From Blepharisma japonicum (lineage: Eukaryota; Ciliophora; Heterotrichea; Heterotrichida; Blepharismidae), in assembly GCA_949751835.1 (NCBI GenBank), contig CATKHK010000031.1:391385-455384 (forward strand): a stretch of 64,000 nucleotides of DNA, given 5' to 3'. The position numbers were made by a program, and so were the translations under genes. Shown piece after piece: positions 10,972-22,063 of the stretch. The notes below the pieces were generated by a model, which made no database searches, was not told where the DNA came from, and saw only the letters and a program-made list of their open reading frames with translations. The first letter of the stretch is position 1. Each line of letters starts with the position of its first letter.

Positions 10972-12840
10972 ATGGCGCTCACTTTTACAACTGATATTGA
11001 GCTTTATCTGCATTCCTTCAGAAATGTAGGCTTGCCAGGGGCTGGGAATTATCAGCTGACTTTGTCTTGCTATTATATGAAAAGAGGAACCAAAATCTTT
11101 GCAGAGCCTATTTATTATGGGACGTATAATACCAAGCAGGCTTCTAAAAAAAAGAAGCCTGAATATTTACTAGGAAAAATAATCCCAGAGGAAAACAAAA
11201 TTAGGCTGAATTCGGTGAAAGTGGGATATGAAAATATGACTTATTTTTTGAGAGATGTATGCAAATTTCAATTAAATGTAAAAGCAAAAAACGTATTAAA
11301 AGTCAAGGAACTCTATTTAATATGTGACATGGTAGCTTATAGCAGCTTCTCTGATGGAGAAGTTATAAAATCAAGCGAATTTAAGATTAGTATAGAAAAT
11401 TATGCAGCAATTGAGTATATTCCAATCATTTTTGAAAATTTTTGAGTTTGCTTTTTAGAAGGGGTATTATCAGTGTCTCCAGTTGGGTATAAAATTAATT
11501 CTTGAGAAAGAAATGATTTGATAAAAGCTATTTTTTGAGAGAAAAAAAATCAAAATATTAGTTATGAAGATATTTTGCATAAAAAAAAGCAGTTTTTTGA
11601 TATTTTATTTTCAACAATAAAAGAAATTAATGAAATTTTTGTTCTAATATCAAAATCTAGTATAGAGTCCAAGGAAAATGCCCAGGAATCTGATACTTGC
11701 GACTATGAAATCATTCTGCAAGAAATATTAGGATGCTTGAACGATATAAGCAGTACTTGCAATGAAGGATTCAGACAATTTCAGGCTACTCTATTGCAAT
11801 CACCAGGAAACTTAATCAATATCCTCAAATCAAAATACCTGCTGAATCTTCAAGAATTCATCAGTAGCCGCACCATCAAAAAATTTGAATTAAATTTTGA
11901 CTTTGATATCCCAGAAGAAGCTACAAGACTTGCAAAAGATATAGAAAATTTACGTAAAAACTGCATTGAGTTTAAAAATCGAATAATTGATCAAAGCTGC
12001 TGAAAGCTAAACGTGATTATTATTGAGCATTCATTTATAATTACCCCTACACATTATTTAAAAGAAGAGCATCTCCATGTATTAATTTTTGTTCATGGCT
12101 TAGGAGCTTCTTCAGCTGATATGGCTAAGTTATCAAATATGATCACTATGGCATACCCATATATAGAAATCAAACATTTTGACTTAGGCGCTGATAAAAC
12201 CTTTGACGATATAGGAGAAATTGGGGCTAAGCTTGCATCAGAATTAATTGAATATTTTGAAAATTCATATTTTACCGACGAAATAAAAATTTCCTTTATA
12301 GGACATAGCCTTGGAGGAATTTTTATTAGGGCAGCACTCCCATTTTTAAGGTCTTATCAAGCTAAGTTCCATTCTTATATTTCTTTGTCAGCCCCACATT
12401 TAGGCGTAGCTGAGCATCAGTCTTTAATTAGCACAGGTTTTAAGCTTATTAGGGCTTGAAATAAATCAAAATCTTTAGAACAATTGTCGTTAAAAGACTC
12501 AAAATCTATTGAAAACACATACTTTTATCAATTGTCGCAAGCTGAAGGACTAGGATGGTTTAATTTTGTAGTTTTAGTAAGCTCCAGACAAGACCTATAT
12601 TGCCCTTTTCATTCTGCAAGAATAGAAATTCCTTTAAATGGTCAAAAAAGGTATGGGGAAATGGTGCGAAACATAATAGGGAGAATTGATGATATTAGAA
12701 AGATCATTAAAATCGAAATTGACTTTGTAAAAGAAGCTAGTTTTAATGAGTTCATAGGAAGAAGAGCCCATATAAAATTCATTGAAGACGAAGATTTTAT
12801 ATACTCTTTAATTTATAACTATCATTATTTATTTGAATAA
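10972..12840 (+). CDS. FAM135-family lipase-like serine esterase
   Basis: 622 residues in one frame with six TGA codons read as Trp. The N-terminal 160 residues (MALTFTTDIELYLHSFRNV) match the FAM135 N-terminal domain, which is C2-like. A helical linker follows. The C-terminal 280 residues are a DUF676 alpha/beta hydrolase: FVHGLGAS supplies the oxyanion region, GHSLGG at about 444-449 holds the nucleophile Ser446, SAPHLG follows, and SSRQDLYCPFHSARIE carries the likely acid residue. The catalytic His was not placed with certainty. FAM135 proteins are thought to be intracellular lipid esterases, but substrates are unknown. Length is close to plant and protist homologs. Confidence 0.85.
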
Positions 12841-12894
12841 ATATTCTAATTCAGGACTCAATAAATAGACAACCTCAAGGCAATATTCATAGAT

Positions 12895-12938
12895 GATTGT
12901 TTGGCCGAGTGGTCTAAGGCGGTAGCTTTAGGCGCTAT

Positions 12939-12969
<31 letters not shown>

Positions 12970-12974
12970 AGTCA
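12895..12974 (+). tRNA. tRNA-Leu (anticodon UAG)
   Basis: An 80-nt class II tRNA. The acceptor stem GATTGTT pairs with AGCAGTC using two G-U pairs. The D-arm holds box A (TGGCCGAGTGG). The anticodon stem GTAGC/GCTAT encloses the loop TTTAGGC, which gives anticodon TAG for leucine codon CUA. A long variable arm and the T-arm GTGGG-TTCAAAT-CCCAC (box B) follow. The discriminator base is A. No intron is seen. Confidence 0.92.
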
Positions 12975-12975
12975 C

Positions 12976-12980
12976 TTTTT
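12976..12980 (+). terminator. Pol III terminator of tRNA-Leu
   Basis: Run of five T directly after the tRNA discriminator base and one C, the standard RNA polymerase III stop signal. Confidence 0.8.
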
Positions 12981-13055
12981 ACCTTAAAATTCCAGTTTTA
13001 AAAAAAACTTTTCATTGTTCAAATTTAAATGCAAGTTTATATATAAAAATAAAAT

Positions 13056-13844
13056 TTAGGGATGCTGATTATTATCTTTATTTTGAGTCTCTTCTTTCTC
13101 TTTTTCAATCGCTTTTATAAGATTTTTCCCAAACTTCGGAATCTGCTGCGTCGCAAACTTCCTCACCGCTTTTGACATCGCTGGCGGCAACCCCACATTT
13201 ATATGTGACACACTTGTCACCTTCGTAATATTCCCATTCTCATCCTTTTCCATCGGTTCTAAATAATACCCTCCTGCAAAAATCTGCATCCTTACAACAT
13301 CTTTATCAACAGGATAATTCTCACTTTCCACGCTTGTCGACAAATCACATCAGTTTTTACCGTCCTTAAACTTTTTGCACACCAAAAGCACATCTCTGGC
13401 AGAAATCGGAAACGTCCCTTTGTAAATGGTGTGTACAGCTGAAAAATTGTCAGCTTTCATGACCTCTTCGCTTAGTTTTACAGAGCTATCTCACTTAGCT
13501 TTCTTCGCTGGAAAGTCTACGAGATTGAAAAACTCCTCAGGTGTAAATGGCATGCAAAATTGGTATTTCACGACATATCCTTTTTCTGTTTCTTTTCCTG
13601 AGACTTTTACATCAGGCTTGTCAATTTCAACTACGCAGTTGCCTCCATCAAGCCCTTCGCGTATCATTTCTAAGTACTCTTTTTCAGCTTCTTCTAACTT
13701 CTCATTGACATGGGCCAAATTGAACCCGTTCACAATTTCATCTTTTTTTACGTTCTCAGGTGGGTCGTTAGGAATTAGCAATAGTTCATCTTCTCGTGGC
13801 TTGGTCATGCATGAATGACAAAGACTTGACACATTTTGCCCCAT
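13056..13844 (-). CDS. START-domain lipid-binding protein, likely N-myristoylated
   Basis: 262 residues. MGQNVSSLCHSC at the start offers Gly2 for N-myristoylation and nearby Cys for palmitoylation. From about residue 60 the sequence follows a START/Bet v1-like fold: EIDKPDVKVSGKETEKGYVVKY, then FNLVDFPAKKAKWDSS, then YKGTFPISARDVLLVCK, then GYYLEPM and THINVGLPP-like C-terminal strands. The W in KWDSS (13491) is TGA. START domains bind single lipids or sterols in a deep pocket. Lipid transfer or sensing at a membrane is the likely job; the ligand is unknown. Confidence 0.8.
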
Positions 13845-13881
13845 TTTTCTTACTGAATCAAAATTTAAACTTAATTGAAAA

Positions 13882-14799
13882 TTAAGAAGTTCGAATCTTG
13901 GCCACTTCTAAATACTCTTTTCGTGAAAATTTGTCTTTTACGCCAGTCAAGGTATGTATTGAAGCAGCTTGAAATACTACTAAAATGTCCCTAGAACAGT
14001 CTCGAAGCTGGTTTTCGTCAACTCTTGAAATTCTCTGCAAGTTCTGTGTCCATGCAGGCTCGACTTTGAACATTTTTCTGGTCAAATATACAGCTGAAGC
14101 AGCTATAACTGAGGGCCTATATCTTAGCATGTGGTATTCAACAAGGCAAAGCTCTAATAAAAATCTTCCAAAATGGATATCAGTTTCTTCCATTTGTGTG
14201 ATCTTGGAAAGTCTTTCAAAGAATCTCCAAGATGATGGGACCACCAATTGATACTCGATTGTGACGAGGATGTCTTCTTCCATCTCCACAATTTGCTCCT
14301 TTGTGTAGGCTTTGTCAGTCACATATACCAAATCCGAAATGGCTGGTGGACTAATGTCTTCATATTTACTTGCTATAAGGAATGCAGAAACCCCAGCGAG
14401 CTGTAAAAATTGTTTTTTTATTTTTTTCTTTTCAAGATATCTGTCTATTATGTTAACTGTTAAATAAAGCGTATCAGGGGAAAATTTGAATTTAAGATGC
14501 ACACTTACAAGCCAGTCGATAAGAATTGCCCTCATTTTGTAATTAATATCAGTATGAAAATTCATATATTCTGGGTTTGCGAGGAAGCTGCATTCTGAAT
14601 TAAATAAGTTTTCATAAATTTCTGGAGCATAGTATCCAAGCTGAAGAGGGTTTAGGTCATCAGTTGTGCTACTTAATGAGTTAAATGAAGAAGTGAGGGG
14701 TTGTAAAGGCTGCCTGTGAGGAACTGGAGTGACTGTTCTTGTTCTTTTGGTGTGAAAACGATTTGAATTTTCATCTGCTGCTATGAAAGATCGATTCAT
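13882..14799 (-). CDS. Mitotic cyclin, A/B type
   Basis: 305 residues. The cyclin N-terminal box is clear: YMNFHTDINYKMRAILIDWLVSVH carries the MRAILIDW signature, and FLIASKYEDISPP the second conserved block. A C-terminal cyclin fold follows (SWRFFERLSKI...YRPSVIAASAVYLTRK). An RxxL motif near residue 29 (RQPLQPL) could be a destruction box, but its match to the D-box is partial. Cyclins A/B activate CDK1/2 for S phase and mitosis. Assignment between A and B cannot be made safely by eye. Confidence 0.9.
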   Translation of the reverse strand: MNRSFIAADENSNRFHTKRTRTVTPVPHRQPLQPLTSSFNSLSSTTDDLNPLQLGYYAPEIYENLFNSECSFLANPEYMNFHTDINYKMRAILIDWLVSVHLKFKFSPDTLYLTVNIIDRYLEKKKIKKQFLQLAGVSAFLIASKYEDISPPAISDLVYVTDKAYTKEQIVEMEEDILVTIEYQLVVPSSWRFFERLSKITQMEETDIHFGRFLLELCLVEYHMLRYRPSVIAASAVYLTRKMFKVEPAWTQNLQRISRVDENQLRDCSRDILVVFQAASIHTLTGVKDKFSRKEYLEVAKIRTS

Positions 14800-15391
14800 T
14801 TTTTATATTTGAAAAATAATGTCGTTAATTTGGATTCTTCATAACATGCGTTATGAAGATTTAAAGATGAAAAAGTGATTTTAAAGCAATGATAAGGAAA
14901 TTAACAGCAAAGCTGATCAATAATAGCCCAGCCAAGATTATTTCTGAAAATTAGCACTTATCAAAAAAAATTATACTAAAAGTATTTCATAAAACTGTTT
15001 ACGAACTGCGATTTTTTAGGAACTGAAAATTTAGTGGAGATTTTATAAAATATTTAGAAACTCAAATAATATTGAAAATTCTACTACCATAAAAGGTAAA
15101 ATTTAATTGTAACAATTTTAATAGCCAAAACTTAAAAATCCTTTATTCTAATGGCAAAATTCTCAAAAATATTCCTAATATTTAAATAAATTTCATATAA
15201 AATACAACTTCTGTATTCAAATTTGAAATTTAATTAGAAATTCGAAATATAAATATGTCTGATAAATATCCTATATCCTTGCTTCTTGGTAAAAGAATGA
15301 AAAATACTGTTTTAAAATTATTCTCAAAATTCACTCTTATCTAATTATCTAATTTTTATCCTCAGAAATTATTTATCATTATCTCTTAAAA
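14800..15391. other. Gene-free spacer between divergent genes
   Basis: 592 nt, very AT-rich, no coding frame. It must hold the upstream regions of the cyclin gene and the TFIIIC-like gene. No named motif seen. Confidence 0.5.
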
Positions 15392-17221
15392 ATGGATGAG
15401 TGTGAGAATCGACCCAAGGCTGAGAAGTATTTTCCACAAGGAGATGCCACTCTTGCAGGTGCACAAGCAAAAATGCAATTTTTAAGGGAAAATGCAGGAA
15501 TCGCTGTTGGAATTCCTTTGAGACATCAAATATACACAACTTTACAATTAGCTGATCAGGGTGGCCTCACTGTTCAAGAAGTATCTAAGAAACTTTGCCT
15601 CAACACAAAAACTTGTGCAAAGGTGCTTGACGAAATGGTTAGTAAGCACGAAGACATAAAGGCAACAGCTCACCGATATGGAAGAGTCTTCGTCCACAAA
15701 TACCATATCTACCACAAGGAAGAGCAGACACAAGAAGCTCTTAGAGAAGACGAAGAATATATTACCCAGGTAAACCCAGAGATCCTTGAAGAAATAAAAA
15801 AAGCTGAAGCTGAGCACGGCAAAGCTATCCTTGATGCTATTGAAGTCAATTTGAAAGCAGAAAAGCGCCCCACGAATCGTCAAAGAGTTACACATCAAAC
15901 TTTTATCAGAGCATTATTCGTGGTTTCCCGTATCCAGACATTAAAAGTGAGCTCTATTTACGAGATGAAAGAAATGATAAAAAGTGAGCTGGAGCCAAAC
16001 GCAAAATGGTGCCTTGATAAGAAAACAGTGCTAAGAATAGTATGGAAACTTCAGAGTGTAGGACTGATAAGACAGATGTGCTTTAAGATCACACTTAAGA
16101 AGAACGACGAAAATGCTGTGGAGTATTTGGGGGATGAGTATGAAAGCATAGAAAAAAACAAAAAAACAATAAAACTGAATGGGACGACTGATGCAAAAGG
16201 AAACACAATCCTTTATAAAGTTATTATTAGTCTGCCAGGTATTCATGAAAATGACCCTCTAGTAGCGGCATATCCTTTGTTGCAAAATCCCACTAACAGG
16301 AAACCTATTGCAACTCCTGGTCACAAACTATCATCGCCAATGCCTCTATTTTCCAAATATTTAAAGAAACTTTATTTTGAAGAACTAGCAAGCTTAAAAA
16401 AATTGAAGGAAAATGGGGACGTTTCATTAGAAAATTTAAATGAGGCAGTGAATTCTTTGTATAAATATAAAGGAGTGGATGTTGGGAATGAAAACGAAAA
16501 AGAAGGAGAACTAGAAAAAAAAGAAGAAATAATAAAGACTGAAGAAACTGATGTAGAGGCCGAAGAAATTTCTCCTGAAGAAAGAAAAGCGGTGAAACTG
16601 TCGGTATTTATAAAATGGGCAGAATATTTTCAACAAAGAGTGACTAAACATTACTATGAGGCTTTTTTTGAGACAACAAGAGTTTCGTCTGCATATTTTG
16701 CGCTTAAAATGATTTATAATGAAAAGAAAAAAGAGCCAGGTATGCATGAAAATAAGCTGAATTTAGCATACGCAAATGTTAATCTACCTTCTATGGATAT
16801 GGAACATTATGATAAAATACCTGAAAATCTTTGGGTTAAAAATGTAAGCACAAAGAATCATCAAAAGCCCCACCAAAAGTCTGATTTTAAAACAAAAAAT
16901 AAAGAAAAAGAAACGAGAACACATGAAAATAGCCAAAAATTTGAAGTTCAATTATCAGAAATTCGCCAAAAGATTTTAGAGCTAGGCTTTCTTAAGCACT
17001 GCAAGCTGCCAAAAAAACGAAAAGGTGGAGTAATTGATGCAGCTGCAACTATTAAAAAAGTTTTCCTTACTATGGAAAATAAACCTTTAACCTTGGCAGC
17101 AGATCAAGTCAGTGCCATCACAAAAAAGCTTGATGTGGAGCCACCTTTTTTCCTTAGTTTTCTTGAGATGCTCGGAGTTATCAGCGAAAATTTTGGTAGA
17201 TATAAAGTTAACCCTCCGTGA
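15392..17221 (+). CDS. TFIIIC B-block-binding-like winged-helix protein
   Basis: 609 residues without internal TGA. Near residues 45-110 a winged-helix segment reads LRHQIYTTLQLADQGGLTVQEVS, followed by YGRVFVHKYHIYHK, as in the B-block-binding region of TFIIIC. Near 165-235 the segment RQRVTHQTFIRALFVVSRIQ...KKTVLRIVWKLQSVGLIR resembles the extended winged-helix region of GTF3C1, and ENDPLVAAYPLL matches QNDPLV in that protein. An acidic linker (380-400) and a C-terminal winged-helix-like end (LTLAADQVSAITKKLDV) follow. TFIIIC recruits Pol III to tRNA genes. The protein is far shorter than animal GTF3C1 (about 2,100) or yeast Tfc3 (1,160), so it may be a divergent or partial paralog. Confidence 0.65.
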   Translation: MDECENRPKAEKYFPQGDATLAGAQAKMQFLRENAGIAVGIPLRHQIYTTLQLADQGGLTVQEVSKKLCLNTKTCAKVLDEMVSKHEDIKATAHRYGRVFVHKYHIYHKEEQTQEALREDEEYITQVNPEILEEIKKAEAEHGKAILDAIEVNLKAEKRPTNRQRVTHQTFIRALFVVSRIQTLKVSSIYEMKEMIKSELEPNAKWCLDKKTVLRIVWKLQSVGLIRQMCFKITLKKNDENAVEYLGDEYESIEKNKKTIKLNGTTDAKGNTILYKVIISLPGIHENDPLVAAYPLLQNPTNRKPIATPGHKLSSPMPLFSKYLKKLYFEELASLKKLKENGDVSLENLNEAVNSLYKYKGVDVGNENEKEGELEKKEEIIKTEETDVEAEEISPEERKAVKLSVFIKWAEYFQQRVTKHYYEAFFETTRVSSAYFALKMIYNEKKKEPGMHENKLNLAYANVNLPSMDMEHYDKIPENLWVKNVSTKNHQKPHQKSDFKTKNKEKETRTHENSQKFEVQLSEIRQKILELGFLKHCKLPKKRKGGVIDAAATIKKVFLTMENKPLTLAADQVSAITKKLDVEPPFFLSFLEMLGVISENFGRYKVNPP

Positions 17222-17302
17222 GCTTGAGGCATTCTTTATAGATTTATCGTAATAAACATATTAATTTCAATATCAGAAATATTATAATCAAGTTTTATAT
17301 CA

Positions 17303-18778
17303 TTATGGTCTGTTTGACTTTACTGTAACCTCTCCTGACTCTCTGCGCATTGCCAGATCACTAAGACTGTTTTTAGATTCATCAGAAAGAAGCTTTTTGA
17401 ATTTCTTCCTGAACATCTTTTGTTTGAACTTAACTGTGTCGACTCTGGCATCATCAGTTTTTAACGGGGAATTTTTTGCGAAATTGGATAGGATTTCGAC
17501 TGAAAGATTTTTTAAGCTTTCGAAATTTTGTTTAAGTGAAAAATTTTCATTTTTTTCAGCTGATTCACTATTTTTTAGGCTTTTCATTCGCTGTTTCATT
17601 TTATCTGATCAAAGCCTTATTTTGGATGCGCAGGATAAAAGATCTTTTTTCCTGTTTAATACTTCTTCTAGATCTTTTCTTGCTTCTTGAAATTGTTGAC
17701 TTGCGCTAAGTGGAATCAAAGAATGCTTTGGAGATCTATCAATCATTGCTACTCCTTTAGATATCATTTCTATTTTCTTTTCATAATAATTACATTCTTT
17801 TTCTTTTTCAGCAATTTCTGCAGCTAAATCAGTATTTTCATCTTTTTTATGTATAAGTCTATCAACGATTTCCCTAATATCAGTAACTCCAGTTGCCATC
17901 CTAATTTTCCTAAACGCCGATTCCAGCTTTTTATTCTTTCTTTTTTCTTTTTCAAAATAATTAGTCAAAAATTGGTCTCAAAATTTATGAAACAATACAG
18001 ATTCTCTTAATTCTTCATCACTATCTGCAATGGCTTTTACGATGGAGTGCTCCAATAAAAAGCTATTGTGCTCTTTTCTTTTTTCAGTTTCCTCTAAAAT
18101 TTGATGTTTTGTTCTCAAATCTCTATCAAGTCTCTCAATCTCTATCATTCTATCTGTCTTCTGAAGTTTTACTTCAGCTCTCAGCTTTTCCAATACAAAT
18201 TTTGTCTGCATTTTGTCTTCTCTTTTTTTCAAGTTCTCAAACTTTTTGGAGCTTAAAGATAATTTTTGTAATTCTAAATTTTTTCTTATAAAGGACCTCT
18301 GTAGGTCAAGGAGTCTTATGGTCTCTAGCATCCTTTGCTGCATGTGAAAATAAGTGCTTAGGTTATCTTCTTCTGCAAAAACCTGCTCCTGGATCTTTTT
18401 GATTTCTTTAGAAAGTTCTTTAGATTTCACTTTGAATTGCTCGATTTGAAGACTTCTATCTGTTTCAACTTGTTTTAAATACGCTAGTTCAGATGTTAGA
18501 GCTTTCAGTGTTTTTTGTCTTCGGGTGGTTTTGTCTGTTGTCTGGTTAAAAGTTTTGTGGAGAGTTTTTAATTGGGTTGATATGTCAAACGGATCACTTG
18601 ATGAATTCATATTCGTAGGAGTCAGGTAAGAGAGGTCTAGAAAGCGTGAGGTATCCCTATCCCTTATCATCAGATGCAGTCTTCTATAAGTGGCTGAACT
18701 ATTGAGATTTCTGCTTGACGGCTCAATACTGCGAGGTCTTTGGATACTCGAAAGAGTTAAATTTGGAAGTTTATTCAT
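17303..18778 (-). CDS. Coiled-coil protein resembling outer dynein arm docking complex subunits
   Basis: 491 residues in one frame; TGA at 17609 and 17978 are Trp. Helical and heptad-rich from about 70 to 420. The segment near 275-330 (FEKEKRKNKKLESAFRKIR followed by MATGVTDIREIVDRL) resembles the conserved ATGI/V-x-D-x-x-E-I/V-V motif of CCDC63/CCDC114 (ODA docking complex DC2). Those proteins anchor outer dynein arms on axonemal doublets. The start ATG at 18778 is 86 nt from the start of the next gene on the opposite strand. The family call rests on one motif plus overall layout. Confidence 0.6.
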
Positions 18779-18864
18779 AATGAAGATTTAGAATTTAAAA
18801 AAGCTTATTAATACAAAGACCCTTAATGCAGTAAAATTGTCAAACAAATTATAATTAATACAAA

Positions 18865-19221
18865 ATGTCAAATGAAAATGAAGAAAATCTTCCAAATAAA
18901 CGTCCAAACAGATCTGATGAAAGTGGGGTGCAGGAGCCTGAAAAAAGGGTCAAGCAAACACAAACTTCTGACAGTGAAGAAGAAAAAGGCCAAGATAATG
19001 AAGAAAGAAATATCGTGATTCGAACAATTGAAATTGAGAGCTCGTCTGATAGCAGTGAATCTCTTGACGCTGAGATTGAAAATTATTTGCAGTTCAGAAA
19101 AAGAGACCAAGGATTGAGATCCCCTTCTTATTCTGGAGACTCTGATGAAGAATTAGTGGATGAATTGCCGATGGAAAATGCTGAGGCTTCTGAAGAAGAA
19201 CTTCATGCGAATAACACTTAG
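18865..19221 (+). CDS. Small acidic Ser-rich protein
   Basis: 118 residues, strongly acidic, with runs such as SDSEEEKGQDNEERN and SSSDSSESLDAEIE that look like CK2 target sites, and a basic patch (NKRPNRSDES...EKRVKQ) that could be a nuclear localisation signal. No fold recognised. Likely a disordered nuclear protein, by composition only. Confidence 0.55.
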   Translation: MSNENEENLPNKRPNRSDESGVQEPEKRVKQTQTSDSEEEKGQDNEERNIVIRTIEIESSSDSSESLDAEIENYLQFRKRDQGLRSPSYSGDSDEELVDELPMENAEASEEELHANNT

Positions 19222-19293
19222 AAATGACAACATAAATAGTTAATCAGCGTCCTTGAGGAATAGACTTTGCTTTTTAATTTCAAAATTGATTAA

Positions 19294-20241
19294 TTATTTA
19301 AAAACCTTCTTGTAGACTCTGCCTATCCCTTTTTCTATTTTCTTAACTGCTTCTTCGACAAATTCTAGCCTTGCTTGGAATTTCCGAGAAATGTCTTGAA
19401 ATGCTTTTACAGCCAGCTCTTCTTTTCCGAGCGTTTCTAGAAGGAGCTCGACTTCTTGGCTTTTTATAATCACCTCATGTGTGGTGACTGTCTTCTCTTT
19501 AAAGCTTGGGAAGTTCTCTCTGGATATTGAATTGTCATAAATTAAGTATTTGTCAGCTAGTTTTCTCTCAGAAGCAATGTATTTAAATCCTACATCAGCT
19601 CCACAAAGGCAACTAATTGTTTGTATTGTGTTGTGATTGGAAATTCAAGTTTCCCCTTCTGTAACGTTCAGCATAAAGCTAAAAACCATTCCTTCAAACC
19701 AATACCCTGAATGTGTCAATATATTTTTACACTGTTTACATTGTAGGATTGTAAATGAATTCATATTAAACAATTGATCGTTTTCTTCATTATGGCAATC
19801 ATATGGAGTATTTTCAGCTGTGACTGCAGAACTTATACTTGGTTTTGGGTCAATTATTTCTTCGTTTTCCACCTTGGCTAAAGGAAGAGCTTTTGGGTTC
19901 CCCACTATGAAATCAATCTGCTGGATAAATTCAATTTCCAAAAGGATCAGAAGCTGCCTATTTTTATTTTCAAAATTGCCATTTTGTAGTGCGTAATCGT
20001 GAATTTTTATGAGAGAAAGCTCTGTGATTGGGTGTCCAGAAGACGCTTGCTGAAGACGGGTATTTGAAATAAGAGCATTTAGGTAGTCTACGCCATCTGA
20101 TATAGAAAGCCTAAATAAATAATACTTCGTGCAGTCTTGAGAAGTTGGGATGACTGAAATTATTTGAAAGACTAACGGCAGAGGAAGCTTGTCTTTTCCT
20201 TGAATTTGAGAAATTGAATTTCTTGACAATGGCGCAAACAT
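19294..20241 (-). CDS. RPA70N-like OB fold fused to Yippee/Mis18-like zinc domain
   Basis: 315 residues; one TGA (19645-19647) is Trp199. Residues 18-110 resemble the N-terminal OB domain of RPA70: LPLVFQIISV, YYLFRLSISDGVDYLNALIS, then SLIKIHDYAL and LLILLEIEFI. Residues 165-232 resemble a Yippee/Mis18 zinc domain: LQCKQCKNIL gives Cys168/Cys171, LNVTEGE matches the NVxxG step, and CLCGADVGFKYIAS aligns with the C-x3-LGWKY step. The second Cys pair is CxC (211/213) where the family has CxxC. The last 70 residues are a coiled coil (VVELLLETL-type heptads ending KKIEKGIGRVYKK). Known RPA70N domains bind checkpoint proteins, and Mis18 acts at centromeres. A chromatin role is inferred. I know of no described protein with this pairing. 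Confidence 0.6.
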
Positions 20242-20464
20242 TTAAATATTTTAAGAAGGGTTTAGCTTTGATAAAGACCATCTTAACTTCATTAGATAAC
20301 ACTTTCTTTCCTTTATTTACTTTAAATTACTATTAAAATCTTTATCCACATACGCTACTGAAGTTCTGATTTCAGAAATTCTCATTTACTTATACTGATG
20401 AAAATTTACAATTTATTCCCATTTCCTGATAATACCTTCGTCATTTTATTCCTATATTTATTAA

Positions 20465-21787
20465 ATGGGAAATTTACCACCTGGCGGAGGTGACCAACAA
20501 GGAAACGAAAACAGAAAAGAAGAGTACAAAAAGCGTCGTCAAGAACAAAGAATCCCAGCCCGAGTCGGTAAAAAGAAAAAGGTCCGCGGCACAGAAGGAG
20601 CCGCCAAGCTCCCCACTGTGACTCCTTCTTTGAAATGCAGACTCAAGCAGCTTAGGCTTGAAAGAATCAAAGACTACCTCATCCTGGAACAAGAGTTCAT
20701 CAAAAACCAAGAAATCCTCCGCCCACAAGCCGAAAAAAAGGAAGAAGAGCGTGCCAAAGTTGACGAACTTAGAGGATCTCCTTTATCAGTAGGGTCACTT
20801 GAAGAATTCATTGACGAAAACCACGCCATTGTGTCCACCTCAGTCGGCCCTGAATACTATGTCTCAGTCCTTTCCATAGTCGACAAAGACCAGCTCGAGC
20901 CAGGCTCTAGCGTCCTTCTCCATCACAAGTCTCACAGTGTAGTTGGGATCTTGCAAGATGAAGTAGACCCTCTTGTCAGCGTAATGAAGGTCGAAAAGGC
21001 ACCATTAGAAAGCTATGCTGATATTGGAGGGCTTGAAGCTCAAATCCAAGAAATTAAAGAAGCTGTGGAGCTGCCTTTGACTCATCCTGAATTATACGAA
21101 GACATTGGAATCAAGCCACCCAAAGGAGTCATATTATATGGAGAGCCAGGCACTGGGAAGACTCTACTAGCCAAAGCAGTCGCAAATGAGACCTCAGCCA
21201 CGTTTTTAAGAGTCACTGGATCTGAGCTTATTCAAAAATACCTAGGAGAAGGGCCTAAACTTGTAAGAGAGCTTTTCAGAGTCGCAGAAGAGCATGCCCC
21301 TTCGATTGTGTTTATTGATGAAATCGATGCAGTCGGGACCAAAAGGTATGATAGCAACTCTGGAGGGGAAAGAGAAATCCAAAGGACTATGCTTGAGCTG
21401 CTGAACCAATTGGACGGGTTTGACTCAAAAACAGATGTAAAAGTCATTTTGGCGACTAACAGAATTGAAACTCTTGACCCAGCTTTAATCAGGCCTGGCA
21501 GAATTGATAGGAAAATTGAGTTTACAATGCCTGACATCAAAACTAAAAGAAAAATCTTCCAAGTCCACACAACAAAGATGTCATTGGCCACTGATGTTGA
21601 TTTAGAAGCTTTTATTATGGCTAAAGATGAGCTTAGTGGAGCTGATATTAAAGCAATTTGTACTGAAGCAGGTATGCTTGCACTGAGAGAAAGAAGAATG
21701 CAGGTGTGCCAGGAAGACTTCTTGAAGAGTAAGGAAAAAGTGCTTTATAAGAAGAAAGGGAATATCCCAGAAGGCCTTTACATTTAA
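20465..21787 (+). CDS. 26S proteasome regulatory subunit 4 (Rpt2/PSMC1)
   Basis: 440 residues. [10 protein letters not shown] at the start is the typical N-myristoylated Rpt2 end. The N-terminal coiled coil is followed by an OB domain ([18 protein letters not shown]). The AAA+ ATPase has Walker A GEPGTGKT at about 226-233, Walker B FIDEID, sensor [20 protein letters not shown] and [19 protein letters not shown]. It ends LYI, which fits the HbYX tail that docks into the 20S alpha ring. Codon use is noticeably more C-rich in the first 500 nt than in neighbours, as expected for a highly expressed gene. No introns and no TGA codons. Confidence 0.97.
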   Translation: MGNLPPGGGDQQGNENRKEEYKKRRQEQRIPARVGKKKKVRGTEGAAKLPTVTPSLKCRLKQLRLERIKDYLILEQEFIKNQEILRPQAEKKEEERAKVDELRGSPLSVGSLEEFIDENHAIVSTSVGPEYYVSVLSIVDKDQLEPGSSVLLHHKSHSVVGILQDEVDPLVSVMKVEKAPLESYADIGGLEAQIQEIKEAVELPLTHPELYEDIGIKPPKGVILYGEPGTGKTLLAKAVANETSATFLRVTGSELIQKYLGEGPKLVRELFRVAEEHAPSIVFIDEIDAVGTKRYDSNSGGEREIQRTMLELLNQLDGFDSKTDVKVILATNRIETLDPALIRPGRIDRKIEFTMPDIKTKRKIFQVHTTKMSLATDVDLEAFIMAKDELSGADIKAICTEAGMLALRERRMQVCQEDFLKSKEKVLYKKKGNIPEGLYI

Positions 21788-22063
21788 CAGGAATCTTTCA
21801 AAATCGTTCTTGCTGTTTCATTTTTAAATTTTGGTTGTTCGTCAAGCCTTAATGCTTGGAATTTCATGAATTTCGCTGAAAAATACCTATTTTCTGTTTC
21901 GCTTCTTTATTTCTATATTTCTATTATTTTAGCTATTTAAATCTCCTAACTTTTCAATTCCTAAAAATGAAATATAGACAATTCATAAAATGTAAATGGA
22001 ACTAACAAGAGCTCTTCAAGCACTTTTACAATGAACGAGGAATCTTGATCTGTGTAAAATTGA

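Noticed and set aside
13882-13900. GTTCGAATC string resembling a tRNA box B
   Set aside because: It lies in the last codons of the cyclin gene and no cloverleaf can be drawn around it.
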